Source of the DNA: Pseudomonadota bacterium
Lineage (GTDB): Bacteria > Pseudomonadota > Alphaproteobacteria > Rhizobiales > Xanthobacteraceae
Assembly: GCA_023404675.1 (NCBI GenBank)
Contig: JAEYAW010000033.1
Span: 76,567 to 140,566, forward strand
Direction: 5' to 3'
DNA length: 64,000 nucleotides
Shown here: positions 16,894 through 25,759 of the stretch, one piece after another
Position numbering within the stretch: the stretch's first letter is position 1
Layout: each line of letters begins with the position of its first letter
Made by a program: the position numbers and the translations under genes
The notes under the pieces: model-generated
Database searches by the model: none
Seen by the model: the letters and a program-made list of their open reading frames with translations, nothing else
What the model was told of the DNA's origin: nothing

Positions 16894-17661
16894 ATGAACG
16901 TGCCGATGCGCTTTCCCGCATCCGGTGGCGGGCCGCTTCACAGCGCAGATGCGCTTGAAGAACGTCTGCGTGACATTGGCGCGACACGCTATCACAGCCT
17001 GCATCCGTTTCATCGCATGCTGCACGGCGGCGAGCTGACCAAGGGGCAGGTGCAGGCCTGGGCGCTGAACCGCTACTACTATCAGAGCACGATCCCGATC
17101 AAGGACGCGGTGGTCATCTCGCGATTTCGGAACCGCGCGATTCGCCGCGAGTGGCGGCATCGCATCGACGATCACGATGGCGGCGGGGGGGTGGAAGGCG
17201 GCATTGAGCGCTGGCTGAAGCTGACCGAAGGTCTCGGCCTCGACACCGCCTATGTGGAGTCCACCGACGGCATCCTGCCCGCGACGCGTTTTGCGGTGGA
17301 GGCCTATGTGCATTTCGTCCGCGACCGGACGCCGCTGGAAGCGATCGCCTCGTCGCTCACCGAATTGTTCGCACCCACGCTGCACGAGCAGCGCATCGCC
17401 GGCATGCTGGCGCATTACGATTTCATCAATCCGCAGATCATGAGTTATTTCAGCCGCCGGCTCGAACAGGCTCCGCGCGATGCGGGATTCGCTCTGGCCT
17501 ATGTCCGGGACAACGCGGCGACTCCGGTGCAGCGCGAGGACGTCTGCAATGCGCTGATCTTCAAGACCGACGTGTTGTGGGTTCAGCTCGATGCGCTTCA
17601 TCACGCTTATGTCGGCGGGCACATTCCTCCCGGCGCATTCGTTCCGGAGGATTTCGGATGA
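16894..17661 (+). CDS. pqqC: Pyrroloquinoline-quinone synthase PqqC
   Basis: 255-residue cofactor-free oxidase that performs the final ring closure and eight-electron oxidation to PQQ. The active-site helices are recognisable: YHSLHPFHRMLHGGELTKGQVQAWALNRYYYQSTIPIKDA, RREWRHRIDDHDG and ALIFKTDVLWVQLDALHHAYVGGHIPPGAF at the C terminus. I chose the ATG at 16894 with GAGGTGCAGG just upstream; a longer in-frame start would overlap pqqB. Its stop overlaps the pqqD start by four bases (ATGA), showing translational coupling. Confidence 0.95.
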   Translation: MNVPMRFPASGGGPLHSADALEERLRDIGATRYHSLHPFHRMLHGGELTKGQVQAWALNRYYYQSTIPIKDAVVISRFRNRAIRREWRHRIDDHDGGGGVEGGIERWLKLTEGLGLDTAYVESTDGILPATRFAVEAYVHFVRDRTPLEAIASSLTELFAPTLHEQRIAGMLAHYDFINPQIMSYFSRRLEQAPRDAGFALAYVRDNAATPVQREDVCNALIFKTDVLWVQLDALHHAYVGGHIPPGAFVPEDFG

Positions 17662-17972
17662 GTGGGACGCGCAGCCGGCTGCTGGTGAGCGAGACCACCC
17701 GCGCGGTGCTGCCGCGTCATGTCCGGCTGCGCCATGACGCTGTGCGGGACAGGTGGGTTCTGCTTGCGCCGGAGCGGGTGCTGATGCCGGACGAGGCGGC
17801 TGTCGAGGTGTTGCAGCTTTGCGATGGCGCGCGCACTGTCGGCGAGATCGTCGACGGGCTCGCGGCGAAGTATGCTGCGCCGCGCGAGGAGATCGCGGCC
17901 GACATCGTTGCCATGCTGCAGGATCTGGCCGACAAGGCGTTTCTCGGCGACGGCGCGGCCCTGACGACATGA
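17658..17972 (+). CDS. pqqD: PQQ peptide chaperone PqqD
   Basis: 104-residue RiPP recognition element protein that presents the PqqA peptide to PqqE. The family pattern is visible: LPRHVRLRHDAVRDRWVLLAPERVLMPDEAAVEVLQLCDG, then TVGEIVDGLAAKYAAPREEIAADIVAMLQDLADKAFL. The ATG at 17658 overlaps the pqqC stop and its own stop overlaps the pqqE start, both by four bases. The first 14 residues (SGTRSRLLVSETTR) are a leader ahead of the conserved domain. Confidence 0.94.
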   Translation: MSGTRSRLLVSETTRAVLPRHVRLRHDAVRDRWVLLAPERVLMPDEAAVEVLQLCDGARTVGEIVDGLAAKYAAPREEIAADIVAMLQDLADKAFLGDGAALTT

Positions 17973-19084
17973 GCGTCCCCGACCACGGTATTCCTCTCGC
18001 GGTGCTGGCCGAGCTGACCCATCGCTGTCCGCTGCAATGTCCTTATTGCTCCAATCCGCTGGAGCTGGAACGGGCGGGCAACGAACTGAGCACCGATGAG
18101 TGGCGGCGCGTGTTTGACGAGCTGGCGGCGCTCGGCGTGTTGCAGGTGCATCTGTCGGGCGGCGAGCCCGCAGTGCGTCGCGATCTCGTCGAGCTGGTGC
18201 GATGTGCCGAGCAGGCCGGGCTCTATACCAATCTCATCACCTCCGCGGTTCTGCTCACGCGCGACAAGCTCGCCGCGCTGGCGGATGCGGGGCTCGGCCA
18301 CATCCAGATCAGCTTTCAGGGCAGCGAGCCGGACAGCGCGGACCGGATCGCCGGGCTCGATGCGGCGCATGCGCGAAAGCTCGCGGTGGCGCGATGGGCA
18401 CGCGAACTCGGCCTGCCGCTCACCGTCAACGCGGTGATGCACCGGCAGAATCTGCATCAGCTTGGCGGGATCATCGCCATGGCGGTCGATCTCGGCGCGG
18501 CGCGGCTCGAAGTCGCGAACGTGCAATATTACGGCTGGGCGCTGAAGAACCGCGCGGCGCTGATGCCTTCGCTCGTTCAGATCGAGGATGCAACGCGGAT
18601 CGTGGACGACGCGCAGGCGCGTCTGCGGGGCGTGCTCGCCATCGACTATGTGGTGCCGGATTATTACGCGGTGCGGCCGAAGAACTGCATGGGTGGCTGG
18701 GGGCGGCAGTTCTTCAACATCTCGCCTTCGGGCAAGGTGCTGCCGTGCCATGCCGCCGAGACCATCACCGGCCTCGCCTTCGATTCGGTGCGCGATCATC
18801 CGCTTGCGTGGATCTGGGAGCACTCGCCCGCGCTGAACCGCTATCGCGGCACCGGCTGGATGCCGGAGCCGTGCCGGAGCTGCGATCATCGCGAGGAGGA
18901 TTTCGGCGGCTGCCGCTGTCAGGCCTTCGCGCTGGCAGGCGATGCAGCCGCGACCGATCCGGCCTGCGCATTCTCGCCGCTGCATGATGCGATCTTCCGG
19001 GCCGCCGAAACGGAAGCCGCGACGGGCTCGCCCCGCTTCATCTATCGCAATTTCTCGGGTGGAACGCTGGAAACCGCGCGTTAG
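17969..19084 (+). CDS. pqqE: PqqA peptide cyclase PqqE (radical SAM)
   Basis: 371-residue radical SAM/SPASM enzyme that forms the Glu-Tyr carbon-carbon crosslink in PqqA. The SAM cluster CxxxCxxC is at Cys20, Cys24 and Cys27 (HRCPLQCPYCSNP). HLSGGEPAVRRDL is the SAM-binding glycine motif. The C-terminal SPASM region supplies further Fe-S ligands in NCMGGWG, VLPCHAAET, EPCRSCDHREEDFGGCRCQAF. It is the last pqq gene here. No PqqF-type protease or PQQ-dependent dehydrogenase is in the window; PqqB-E suffice for the core chemistry and the users of the cofactor must lie elsewhere. Confidence 0.95.
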   Translation: MSVPDHGIPLAVLAELTHRCPLQCPYCSNPLELERAGNELSTDEWRRVFDELAALGVLQVHLSGGEPAVRRDLVELVRCAEQAGLYTNLITSAVLLTRDKLAALADAGLGHIQISFQGSEPDSADRIAGLDAAHARKLAVARWARELGLPLTVNAVMHRQNLHQLGGIIAMAVDLGAARLEVANVQYYGWALKNRAALMPSLVQIEDATRIVDDAQARLRGVLAIDYVVPDYYAVRPKNCMGGWGRQFFNISPSGKVLPCHAAETITGLAFDSVRDHPLAWIWEHSPALNRYRGTGWMPEPCRSCDHREEDFGGCRCQAFALAGDAAATDPACAFSPLHDAIFRAAETEAATGSPRFIYRNFSGGTLETAR

Positions 19085-19224
19085 TCCAGCTTGTCGTCAG
19101 CGCCGCTGAACCACTCCAGTCTTTGATTCGACGCATTTTTTCTTCGCGCAAACCGGTCTCCACCCTCCGGTCGAGCCAGAGGGCATGCTTCGCTCGAAAA
19201 CGCTGTGGCCGGTCAACGTGGAGG

Positions 19225-19242
19225 GTGGTGATCCCGGGATGA
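19225..19242. repeat. Left attachment repeat (attL)
   Basis: GTGGTGATCCCGGGATGA matches the 18 bases at the 3' end of the tRNA-Arg gene at 30930-30947. It lies 141 bases after pqqE in a 297-base stretch (19085-19381) where I see no other feature. Confidence 0.85.
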
Positions 19243-19381
19243 GGGATAGAGCGAACCAGAAAACTCGCTAAAAATGGGCACAAGTCGAATCGGCTATCGT
19301 TGATTTGATACCACCTAGTGAGACCATCCGGCAAGACGCTTAGCCTTGGCATGAAATCTACGGATTTTCCCGAGAGTTACG

Positions 19382-20596
19382 TTATCGCTTGATCCTGAAT
19401 GCACGCTCAACATTGCGGATTTCTGGCCCAACCTCGGAAAAGAGCGGATGTGAGACTGCAAAGGCCCAAAGGCGGTTGAAATCCCGCGCCTTTGGTTCCG
19501 ACGATGCACTAAATGCCTTTACGATTTCTCGCCACGCGGGATCGCGCAACGGATCGGCGGCGGACCCCTCATCAAAATATCTTGGCTTGGACCTAATTCG
19601 GATAGCACTCATCCGGATCGCAGTCTTAGGCGGCGCGTCAGAGATAAGGACTAACTCACGATCAACGCCTGAGTCTGGCGCATCGTAGATTGATTTATCG
19701 CTTGCAACGAACGCGCCTGGATCGTGATCCACCGGACTGAACCGAGTTAAGCGTAGCTCTTTGTTGGCAGACCTATCCCAAGACAGGCAATCATTTATCG
19801 CTCTTTCGTCAAACGCATCTGAAAAATAAACGTTGGCAAGCGCATTTTCCCATTGAACCCTATTGAGGGCCGAAACCTCAGAATCACGCTCAACAACAAT
19901 CACATTTCCATTGGCTCGCGTCTCATACACATACCTGTCGTGCATTAGCACCGCGTGACGGGGAGTGAGAGGCATCGTTATTTGAAAGCCCGATTTAGAT
20001 GTTCCCATTGACGGTCGCGATGGGAATTTCTGTAGGCAAAAGTAATTCGTTGTGACCACCGGATTGTCTGAAATGATGAACGGCATTCTAGCTTTATTTA
20101 GAATCAGGAATAGCTTGAGGTCGTACATGATGGGTGCGGCCAACATGGCACGACCAATATTCATTGCGGACGCATTGTTGAGTGATATTTTGACGCCCTG
20201 GAGCTGCTCTGCTGTAAATTGGCCGCTCATCAACAGTTTGGTGAATTTTTCGACTGCCGAGTTTAGTTTTACCTCAGCTACAGTTGTTCTCGCTTGCTGC
20301 AAGGCGAGTTGCAGCGCGATTTTGCAGCGAAACATTGCGTCTAATGGGAAAGTATTGCTGGTCTTAACTTGGTCGATGATCTGTCCCAAGACCCCCTCAA
20401 GGACAGCCAAATTCTTTTCAACTACGCCATCTTTTCCATAGAAGTGGGGCTTCTGACATTGGTCTCTGAGGGAAGCCTTTCGGATGACGCGCGCCAAGCC
20501 AATGTTCATTACGTTTATTTGTCTTCCGGCATCATCGCTTGCGAAATGTTCTAACAGCACCTTCGGCACAAAGTGTTGTTTTTTATTTTGCGGCAC
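19382..20596 (-). CDS. DUF4238 domain-containing protein
   Basis: 404-residue protein with the DUF4238 N-terminal signature QHFVPKVLLEHFAS, a mid-region IISDNPVVTTNYF and a MPLTPRHAVLMHD segment. These elements (HFVP near the N terminus, SDNPV and a P.T..H) are the family hallmarks; the biochemical role of the family is not established. The start is GTG at 20596 with GGAG upstream. The gene is clearly AT-richer than the flanking host genes, with codons such as ATT, AAT and TTT common, so it was probably acquired separately from the rest of the element. It is convergent with the pqq operon and divergent from the serine recombinase. It is a candidate accessory or defence cargo gene by position, not by direct evidence. 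Confidence 0.8.
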   Translation of the reverse strand: MPQNKKQHFVPKVLLEHFASDDAGRQINVMNIGLARVIRKASLRDQCQKPHFYGKDGVVEKNLAVLEGVLGQIIDQVKTSNTFPLDAMFRCKIALQLALQQARTTVAEVKLNSAVEKFTKLLMSGQFTAEQLQGVKISLNNASAMNIGRAMLAAPIMYDLKLFLILNKARMPFIISDNPVVTTNYFCLQKFPSRPSMGTSKSGFQITMPLTPRHAVLMHDRYVYETRANGNVIVVERDSEVSALNRVQWENALANVYFSDAFDERAINDCLSWDRSANKELRLTRFSPVDHDPGAFVASDKSIYDAPDSGVDRELVLISDAPPKTAIRMSAIRIRSKPRYFDEGSAADPLRDPAWREIVKAFSASSEPKARDFNRLWAFAVSHPLFSEVGPEIRNVERAFRIKR

Positions 20597-20733
20597 TGTG
20601 CCTACTCCATTGAATTTCGCCTTCAGCCATGCGGAATAGGAATCCTAGCGATTCGCAATTGCATATTGAAATTGAGTAGTCCCTGTTACATATCAATCAA
20701 CGGACGTTGGCTGCATTGTAACGGAGATGGGGC

Positions 20734-21426
20734 ATGGCAAGTTCAGGGGCATTCGTCGCTTACTACCGAGTGAGCACCGGCCGACAGGGACGGTCCGGGC
20801 TCGGCATTGAAGCCCAGCAGGCAGCCGTCGCCACCTACCTCAATGGCGGAGACTGGAAGATTGTCGCAGAGTTCACTGAGGTTGAGAGCGGTAAGCGCTC
20901 GGATCGCCCCGAGCTAGACAAGGCCCTTGCGGCCGCACGGCTCCACAGGGCTCCCCTTGTGGTCTCTAAGGTGGACCGGCTCACGCGCTCCGTGGCCTTC
21001 CTGAGCCGTCTGCTTGAGGCTGGCGTGGACGTGCGCTTTGCGGGCCTCCCGCAGATTGAAGGCGCTACAGGGCGCTTTCTGCTCCAGCAGATGGTTGCCG
21101 TGGCTGAACTGGAAGCAGGCATGATTAGCGCCCGCACCAAAGCTGCTCTGGCGGCTGCCAAGCGCCGTGGGAAGCGCCTCGGTGGAGATAGGGGTGTGAA
21201 GCCCTCCAGACAGACACAGGCCAAGGGAGCCGCTGCAACGCGCTCCAAAGCCCTCTCGCGGGCCAGCGACCTCGCCCCTCTGATTGCCGAACTGCGCCAG
21301 CAGGGAGCCACAAGCCTCCGCATGATTGCAGATGGCCTGAACGAACGAGGCATCCCGACAGCACGAGGGGATGGCAAGTGGTCGGCCGTGCAGGTGCAGC
21401 GCGTGTTGAGTCGGAGCTTTCACTAG
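20734..21426 (+). CDS. Serine recombinase (resolvase/invertase family)
   Basis: 230-residue protein. The resolvase catalytic domain begins FVAYYRVSTGRQGRSGLGIEAQQAAV with the nucleophilic Ser at about residue 14. Arg residues in KVDRLTRSVAFLSRLLE and ELEAGMISARTKAALAAAKRRGKRLGG complete the active site and E helix. The C-terminal part, LAPLIAELRQQGATSLRMIADGLNERGIPTARGDGKWSAVQVQRVLSR, is a recombinase-like helix-turn-helix. It is too short to be a large serine integrase, so it is more likely a resolvase or invertase. ATG 20734 follows GGAG. It sits beside the DUF4238 gene, divergent, and may be a cargo module independent of the tyrosine integrase. Confidence 0.92.
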   Translation: MASSGAFVAYYRVSTGRQGRSGLGIEAQQAAVATYLNGGDWKIVAEFTEVESGKRSDRPELDKALAAARLHRAPLVVSKVDRLTRSVAFLSRLLEAGVDVRFAGLPQIEGATGRFLLQQMVAVAELEAGMISARTKAALAAAKRRGKRLGGDRGVKPSRQTQAKGAAATRSKALSRASDLAPLIAELRQQGATSLRMIADGLNERGIPTARGDGKWSAVQVQRVLSRSFH

Positions 21427-21522
21427 GGGCTCTTTTGGTTCTCACGTGGCTCCCTTAGCCTCCGGAGTGTAGGACGGGATTGCTCCCGCCCCCGTGCTGT
21501 TAGCTCAGCAGCAACCAGCGGA

Positions 21523-21553
21523 GGGCTTGCCGAACCAACCGGCAGGCCCTTTT
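21523..21553 (+). terminator. Rho-independent terminator after the serine recombinase
   Basis: GGGCTTGCCG and CGGCAGGCCC form a stem with one G-T pair around a short AACCAAC loop, followed by TTTT. It lies between the recombinase stop and the lipoprotein gene. Confidence 0.75.
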
Positions 21554-21620
21554 GCTTTGCAGCCTCTTCACATGACCCCAGTGCTTCCCCTATGATTCCG
21601 CGTGGGCATGGGGACTTCTA

Positions 21621-22067
21621 ATGTTGCGTGTGATTGCTTTGGCTGTCTTGGCGGCCACCGTGGCGGGCTGTGCGGTCCAACGGGCTCAGGTGGCGCAAGA
21701 CGCCAAGGCGCAGATGGTTGGGCTCAGTCGCGAACAGGTTCTTGCGTGCATGGGGCCACCCGCGAATAAGATGGCAGAGGGTCAAACTGAGGTTTGGTCC
21801 TATCAGTCTGGCAATGGCCATATTTCGACACACGCCAGCACGCATACGAAGACCGCGCTTAACGCCAACAGATTTGGTAACAGCCTATCGGGAACGGCGG
21901 TTTCCGCAGGGTACGGCCGTGCCGTCTCAACACAGAGGCACTGCAACATCAACGTAGTCATGTCCGCAGGAAGCGTCACCGCTGTCAATTACTCCGGGCC
22001 AACAGGTGGTCTCTTAACGGCCGGTGAGCAATGCGCGTTCGCCGTCGATAATTGCGTACGGAAATAA
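21621..22067 (+). CDS. Small predicted lipoprotein
   Basis: 148-residue protein with a lipoprotein signal peptide: a short hydrophobic stretch MLRVIALAVLAATVAGC ending in the lipobox LAATVAGC, with Cys17 as the lipidated residue. After this comes MVGLSREQVLACMGPPANK...TEVWSYQSG, the pattern of SmpA/BamE-like outer-membrane lipoproteins. The remainder is Ser/Thr/Gly-rich. It is preceded by a terminator, so it has its own promoter. It is a single gene within the integrative element; lysogenic-conversion-style surface proteins are common in such places, but function is not shown. Confidence 0.75.
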   Translation: MLRVIALAVLAATVAGCAVQRAQVAQDAKAQMVGLSREQVLACMGPPANKMAEGQTEVWSYQSGNGHISTHASTHTKTALNANRFGNSLSGTAVSAGYGRAVSTQRHCNINVVMSAGSVTAVNYSGPTGGLLTAGEQCAFAVDNCVRK

Positions 22068-22196
22068 ATGGGTCCCCTTTTTCACGGGTCCCCTTTTGGG
22101 CCAGCCCCAGGCCACCCGACTTCAAAATTTCGGACTAAAGCCGCTGCTGCTGCTCGGCTGACGACTGCTGTGTCGCGTTCATAAATCTCACTTCAC

Positions 22197-22934
22197 TCAC
22201 CGTTTTATGGCGAGAGGCTTTAGCGCGCGACTGGAGCCAACGGCACATGCGAGCGCTCTCCTGTCACAATCCCAACGCGCTCGCTTCTTTTCGGCCAGTT
22301 TCGCTTCCTTAGGGTCTGTAGACAGTAGAACTCTGAGAAGCCGTTCCGTCCGCTGTAGCTGGGCCAGTTGTGACCGTTCGCCATCCTCGGTCTGTAGAAG
22401 CCCTGTGGTGATCGGGTTAACGGAAGGATTTAGCTTCAAGCGAGCCTTCCACCAACGATAGCCCGGCCCTTTCCTTGGCTGGCGTCCACGACTCTTGGTG
22501 ACATACCGCGTAACCGCGCCACCGAATTTGCCGTTATTAATCTGCCCCTTGTAAGCCGTAAGCGCATTGCACACTCGCTCAATGGCCATCTGCGCAGAAC
22601 GGTAAGTTATGTCCAAAGGCGCGGCGATTTCCGGAAAGGTAATTTCGGTTTGGGACCGACTGAGTAGCGCCACTAAACGCATCCAACCAACCAACGAAAT
22701 GCGTGTCCGTTCAAAAATGGTGCCCACTGTCACTGTGAACGTATTTGCACAGTGGCGGCAAAAGATGAGACCTGGGCGATGTGTGCGCTTGCGTCCCTCA
22801 ATATGAACAGTGGCCTCGGGCCCCGCTTGGCAATGCGGACACACAGGGCCATTGGGCCATCGCAAGGATTCAAATGTCGCGAGAGCAGCCGCGGCATCAT
22901 GGAAGGACGGCTGGGGCAGATCGAAAGGCGGCAT
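22197..22934 (-). CDS. IS1595-type zinc-ribbon protein lacking a transposase DDE domain
   Basis: 245-residue protein whose first half matches the N terminus of IS1595-family transposases. It has a zinc ribbon (CPHC...FCRHC with LRWPNGPVCPHC before it), then TVGTIFERTRISLVGWMRLVALL and a helix-turn-helix stretch ITFPEIAAPLDITYRSAQMAIERV. In real IS1595 transposases an ISXO2-like DDE domain follows. Here the rest is a basic tail with no recognisable catalytic residues and the frame ends at 22197 with a proper stop. It may be a transposase remnant or a domesticated DNA-binding regulator. The start at 22934 opens onto an AT-rich divergent region before the 817-residue gene. Confidence 0.65.
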   Translation of the reverse strand: MPPFDLPQPSFHDAAAALATFESLRWPNGPVCPHCQAGPEATVHIEGRKRTHRPGLIFCRHCANTFTVTVGTIFERTRISLVGWMRLVALLSRSQTEITFPEIAAPLDITYRSAQMAIERVCNALTAYKGQINNGKFGGAVTRYVTKSRGRQPRKGPGYRWWKARLKLNPSVNPITTGLLQTEDGERSQLAQLQRTERLLRVLLSTDPKEAKLAEKKRARWDCDRRALACAVGSSRALKPLAIKR

Positions 22935-23204
22935 CCATAACTTTTCTTAAATACAAAAAACTAGCCGCAATTTGCCACAATCTCTTTTTTTGTCAATGCG
23001 ATACAGATTTACTATCCCCCCTCTTACACATATCCGGCGACTTTTGATGCGCCGACTTTGCTCCGGGGCGCTCGCTTTCCCCTGTGTCCCGGCCAGCATC
23101 TACTGACCCCTCCGCACCCCAACACAACAAACTGAAAGAGACGACATGTCGCAAATGACGGTCGCCGGGCATTGCCATGCCTTGGTGACAAAGGAATCCA
23201 TCTG
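22935..23204. promoter_or_regulatory. AT-rich divergent intergenic region
   Basis: This gap lies between the zinc-ribbon gene and the large virion-like gene. It is strikingly AT-rich at 22935-23035, with runs of T and A. A weak promoter-like pair, TTTTTG and TACTAT 17 bases apart, can be drawn near 22990-23015 toward the large gene. No SD-quality alternative gene is seen. Confidence 0.35.
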
Positions 23205-25625
23205 ATGCCGATATTCGAAGTGGACTTATCGGACGGGCGCACGCTCGATATCGAAGCGATGGACGAGAAGTCCGCAGTAGCGGGCGCTCAGTATTTCCTG
23301 GATCAGGAAAAAGCTAACGGTGAAGCTGACAAACCATCGGGCATCATGGCCGGTTTGCAGCAAGGGGTCACAAGCGCGCTCACGGGCACAGCGGAGACCC
23401 TGAAGCTGTTCACCGGGGCCGATACCAAAGGCCTTGAGACTGCTGCACAGGCGATAGCACCAAAGGACTACAAGCCAGCCCCCGTGGTCCCCGAAGGAGG
23501 CCATTGGTACGACCCGCGTACCTACAATTGGCAGAACGTGCCTCAAGGTCTCGCGGAAGGCGCTCCGGGAGTTGCTGCGGACATTGGGGTCGCAAAGGCT
23601 GCCAGCCGGGCCGGAAGGATTCCCGGTCTCATGGCGGGTATCGCATCTTACCTGCTGCGAACTCGTGGTGATGCCGCAAAAGAAAATGCGGCTATCCGCA
23701 CAGGCAACCCCAATGCCGTGCCTGAAACGCAAGACAAACCGCGCTCGCTCGCCACGGGAGCCGCTGAAGCCATCCCGCAGGCTGTGGGCCTCGCACGCTT
23801 CCTGCCTGGGCTCGGGCGAATCCCCAGCGTCGGTGCGAAGGGAGTTGCAGAGAGTGTCGGCCGTGGCGTGAAGACGGCTGGCACCGAACTGGCGGTAAGC
23901 GGAGCACAGGACGCCATCGGGCAGGCAGGTGCCACCGTGGGCACCCAGCAGGCTCTCACCATCGAGCCAAGCCGTGTGGCGAATGCTGCTGTGCTGGGCG
24001 GGATCGGTGGCGGGCTGCTCGCGGCTCCACGTGTTGCCCGTGATGCCACGGGAGCCGTGCGCTTCCGCGAGGGTGGTAACGATCCAACGTTGCAGGCAGC
24101 ACGGGCCGCCGTAGCGAACCGCGTGCTTGCGCGGGTGAACAGCGAAAAGGACCTGAATAACCCGAAGGAAGCCTATAGGGCCACCAACGAGGCCACTGGC
24201 GATGTCTTGAAAGAACTCAAGCGCGCAAAGGACGGCCTCGCCACCCCACTCTCGCCCGACGCGGACAACGTGTTGGCCCGTGTTTCCCGTGGGGAGCGTG
24301 CGACTTCCAAGGACATGGGAACGCTGAACTCGGCACTGGATGGTGTTGCGGGTGGTGACGCGATGGCGAAACTCGCCAATCAGGCAAGTGCCTTGGCTTG
24401 GCTCAAGTCCAAGGGCTCCTATGATTCCAATAAGGAGCGCTTCTCCGGAGGCCTTTCCGAGGTGATCCGAAGACGGCTCACGTCTCTCCCGCTCGTGGGT
24501 GCTGCGCTTGGCACGGGCATAGGGATGCGGGCCACTGGGATACTCCCAGCCACGATGGTTGATCCCACGGGAATCGCTCAGGCAGCAGCGGTGGCTGGTG
24601 GTGGCTATACCGCCCTCAGGGCTGCTGAGCGGACACTGGGACTGACATCGCCAGCAGGCGCGTTCGTGGAGAAGTTCGCGGACCCCAAGGTCCCCACGCG
24701 CACCACGACTATCAGGGGCCTGAATGAAGACCGCACAGGCACAACCACCAGCGTGCCACCCACAGGCCCTCAGCGCCCGCCAGAGGGGCCGGGAGGACCA
24801 CGCTCAGAGCCTCAAGAAGGTCCATGGGGTCCCCGTCCAACGCCTCAGGGGCCTGATGATGGCCCATGGGGTCCCCGTCCGGCCCCCGCGCCCCGCGCGA
24901 GTGTTCCTCCGGTCAATGAGACCACGCGAGAAGCCTCGCGCCCCACGACTGTGGACGCGGACATCATCAAGCGCACACGGGACCTCATGAAGGCCCGTGA
25001 GTGGGCGGACCGAATGCGCAAGCAGGAGGAAACCCGTGCGGCCGAAGAGCAAGCACAGCAGACAGAAGCGGACAGTGGTGATGCTGTCTCCGCAGAGGTT
25101 CCACCTGAACTTCTGAAGCGCACCAAGGCCCTCATGAAGGCTCGTGAATGGACGGACAGGATGCGCCGTCAGGAAGAAGCACGGGAAGGCGCTGACACAC
25201 CGCCCCGTCCGGGCAAGATCACCAAAAAGCCTGGTGAGCAAGCCTCCGCGGATGGCTCCGACTACACACCGCTGACCGCGGAGCAGTTGTGGGGCCGCAA
25301 CTGGAGTGATGAAGCCTTCGCCTCTCGGGAACTTCAGAACGCTCAGGCGACCCGCAAGGTCGGCGTGCCCGAGGCCTATATGCAGAGCATCATCAACGAC
25401 CGCAAGGAGCGTCGCAGCATCCTGAGCGACATTGCGGACAATCACGGGGCTGATGCGGACGTTCTTGGGCGGCTGCTTGATGAGCTTCACCACGTGCGTT
25501 CGGCTCAGTCCGCACGGCAGGCCATTCAGCACTTCTCAAAGCAGATGTCCCCTGAGGCTGCCAAGGCGGTTGCGAGCCACATGGATGACCGCTTCCTGAA
25601 GCGCATATGGGAGCGAAACCACTGA
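23205..25625 (+). CDS. Large virion/ejection-like protein (about 806 aa), candidate
   Basis: Protein of about 806 residues beginning MPIFEVDLSDGRTLDIEA, a start pattern I associate with phage structural or internal virion proteins. It has long Gly/Ala-rich amphipathic stretches, two mildly hydrophobic segments (about 420-470), a Pro-rich linker with repeated GPWGPRP (about 540-565), and a duplicated basic helical repeat near 586 and 635 sharing LMKAREW.DRMR.QEE. The C-terminal third is charged and helical. This composition fits podovirus-type internal or ejection proteins, but no capsid or tail genes are nearby. ATG 23205 was chosen for the family-like start and AAGGA upstream; 23172 is an alternative. 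Function is not established. Confidence 0.6.
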   Translation: MPIFEVDLSDGRTLDIEAMDEKSAVAGAQYFLDQEKANGEADKPSGIMAGLQQGVTSALTGTAETLKLFTGADTKGLETAAQAIAPKDYKPAPVVPEGGHWYDPRTYNWQNVPQGLAEGAPGVAADIGVAKAASRAGRIPGLMAGIASYLLRTRGDAAKENAAIRTGNPNAVPETQDKPRSLATGAAEAIPQAVGLARFLPGLGRIPSVGAKGVAESVGRGVKTAGTELAVSGAQDAIGQAGATVGTQQALTIEPSRVANAAVLGGIGGGLLAAPRVARDATGAVRFREGGNDPTLQAARAAVANRVLARVNSEKDLNNPKEAYRATNEATGDVLKELKRAKDGLATPLSPDADNVLARVSRGERATSKDMGTLNSALDGVAGGDAMAKLANQASALAWLKSKGSYDSNKERFSGGLSEVIRRRLTSLPLVGAALGTGIGMRATGILPATMVDPTGIAQAAAVAGGGYTALRAAERTLGLTSPAGAFVEKFADPKVPTRTTTIRGLNEDRTGTTTSVPPTGPQRPPEGPGGPRSEPQEGPWGPRPTPQGPDDGPWGPRPAPAPRASVPPVNETTREASRPTTVDADIIKRTRDLMKAREWADRMRKQEETRAAEEQAQQTEADSGDAVSAEVPPELLKRTKALMKAREWTDRMRRQEEAREGADTPPRPGKITKKPGEQASADGSDYTPLTAEQLWGRNWSDEAFASRELQNAQATRKVGVPEAYMQSIINDRKERRSILSDIADNHGADADVLGRLLDELHHVRSAQSARQAIQHFSKQMSPEAAKAVASHMDDRFLKRIWERNH

Positions 25626-25711
25626 GCAGCGACAGTCAGCACACGTGAAGCCACCACGGCCTTCGTGGAAGCCATCACGACAAAAACAACGAACCTCACC
25701 TGAATGACCAC

Positions 25712-25749
25712 AAGGACCTCACGTGCTGACCGCATGTGGGGTCCTTCTC
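25712..25749 (+). terminator. Rho-independent terminator after the large virion-like gene
   Basis: AAGGACCTCACGTGC pairs with GCATGTGGGGTCCTT around a short loop and is followed by CTCTTT. It lies 87 bases downstream of the large gene stop and just ahead of the next gene, whose transcription may therefore depend on readthrough or its own promoter. Confidence 0.65.
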
Positions 25750-25759
25750 TTTCCAGAGC

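Noticed and set aside
21427..21560. Possible tRNA or att-like structure around the GTTAGCTCAGCAG stretch
   Set aside because: It cannot be folded into a full cloverleaf; the strong hairpin there is a terminator.
23437..24114. CRISPR-like repeats in the island
   Set aside because: No evenly spaced direct repeats with unique spacers were seen anywhere in the window; repetition in the large gene is coding GPWGPRP and helical motif duplication.
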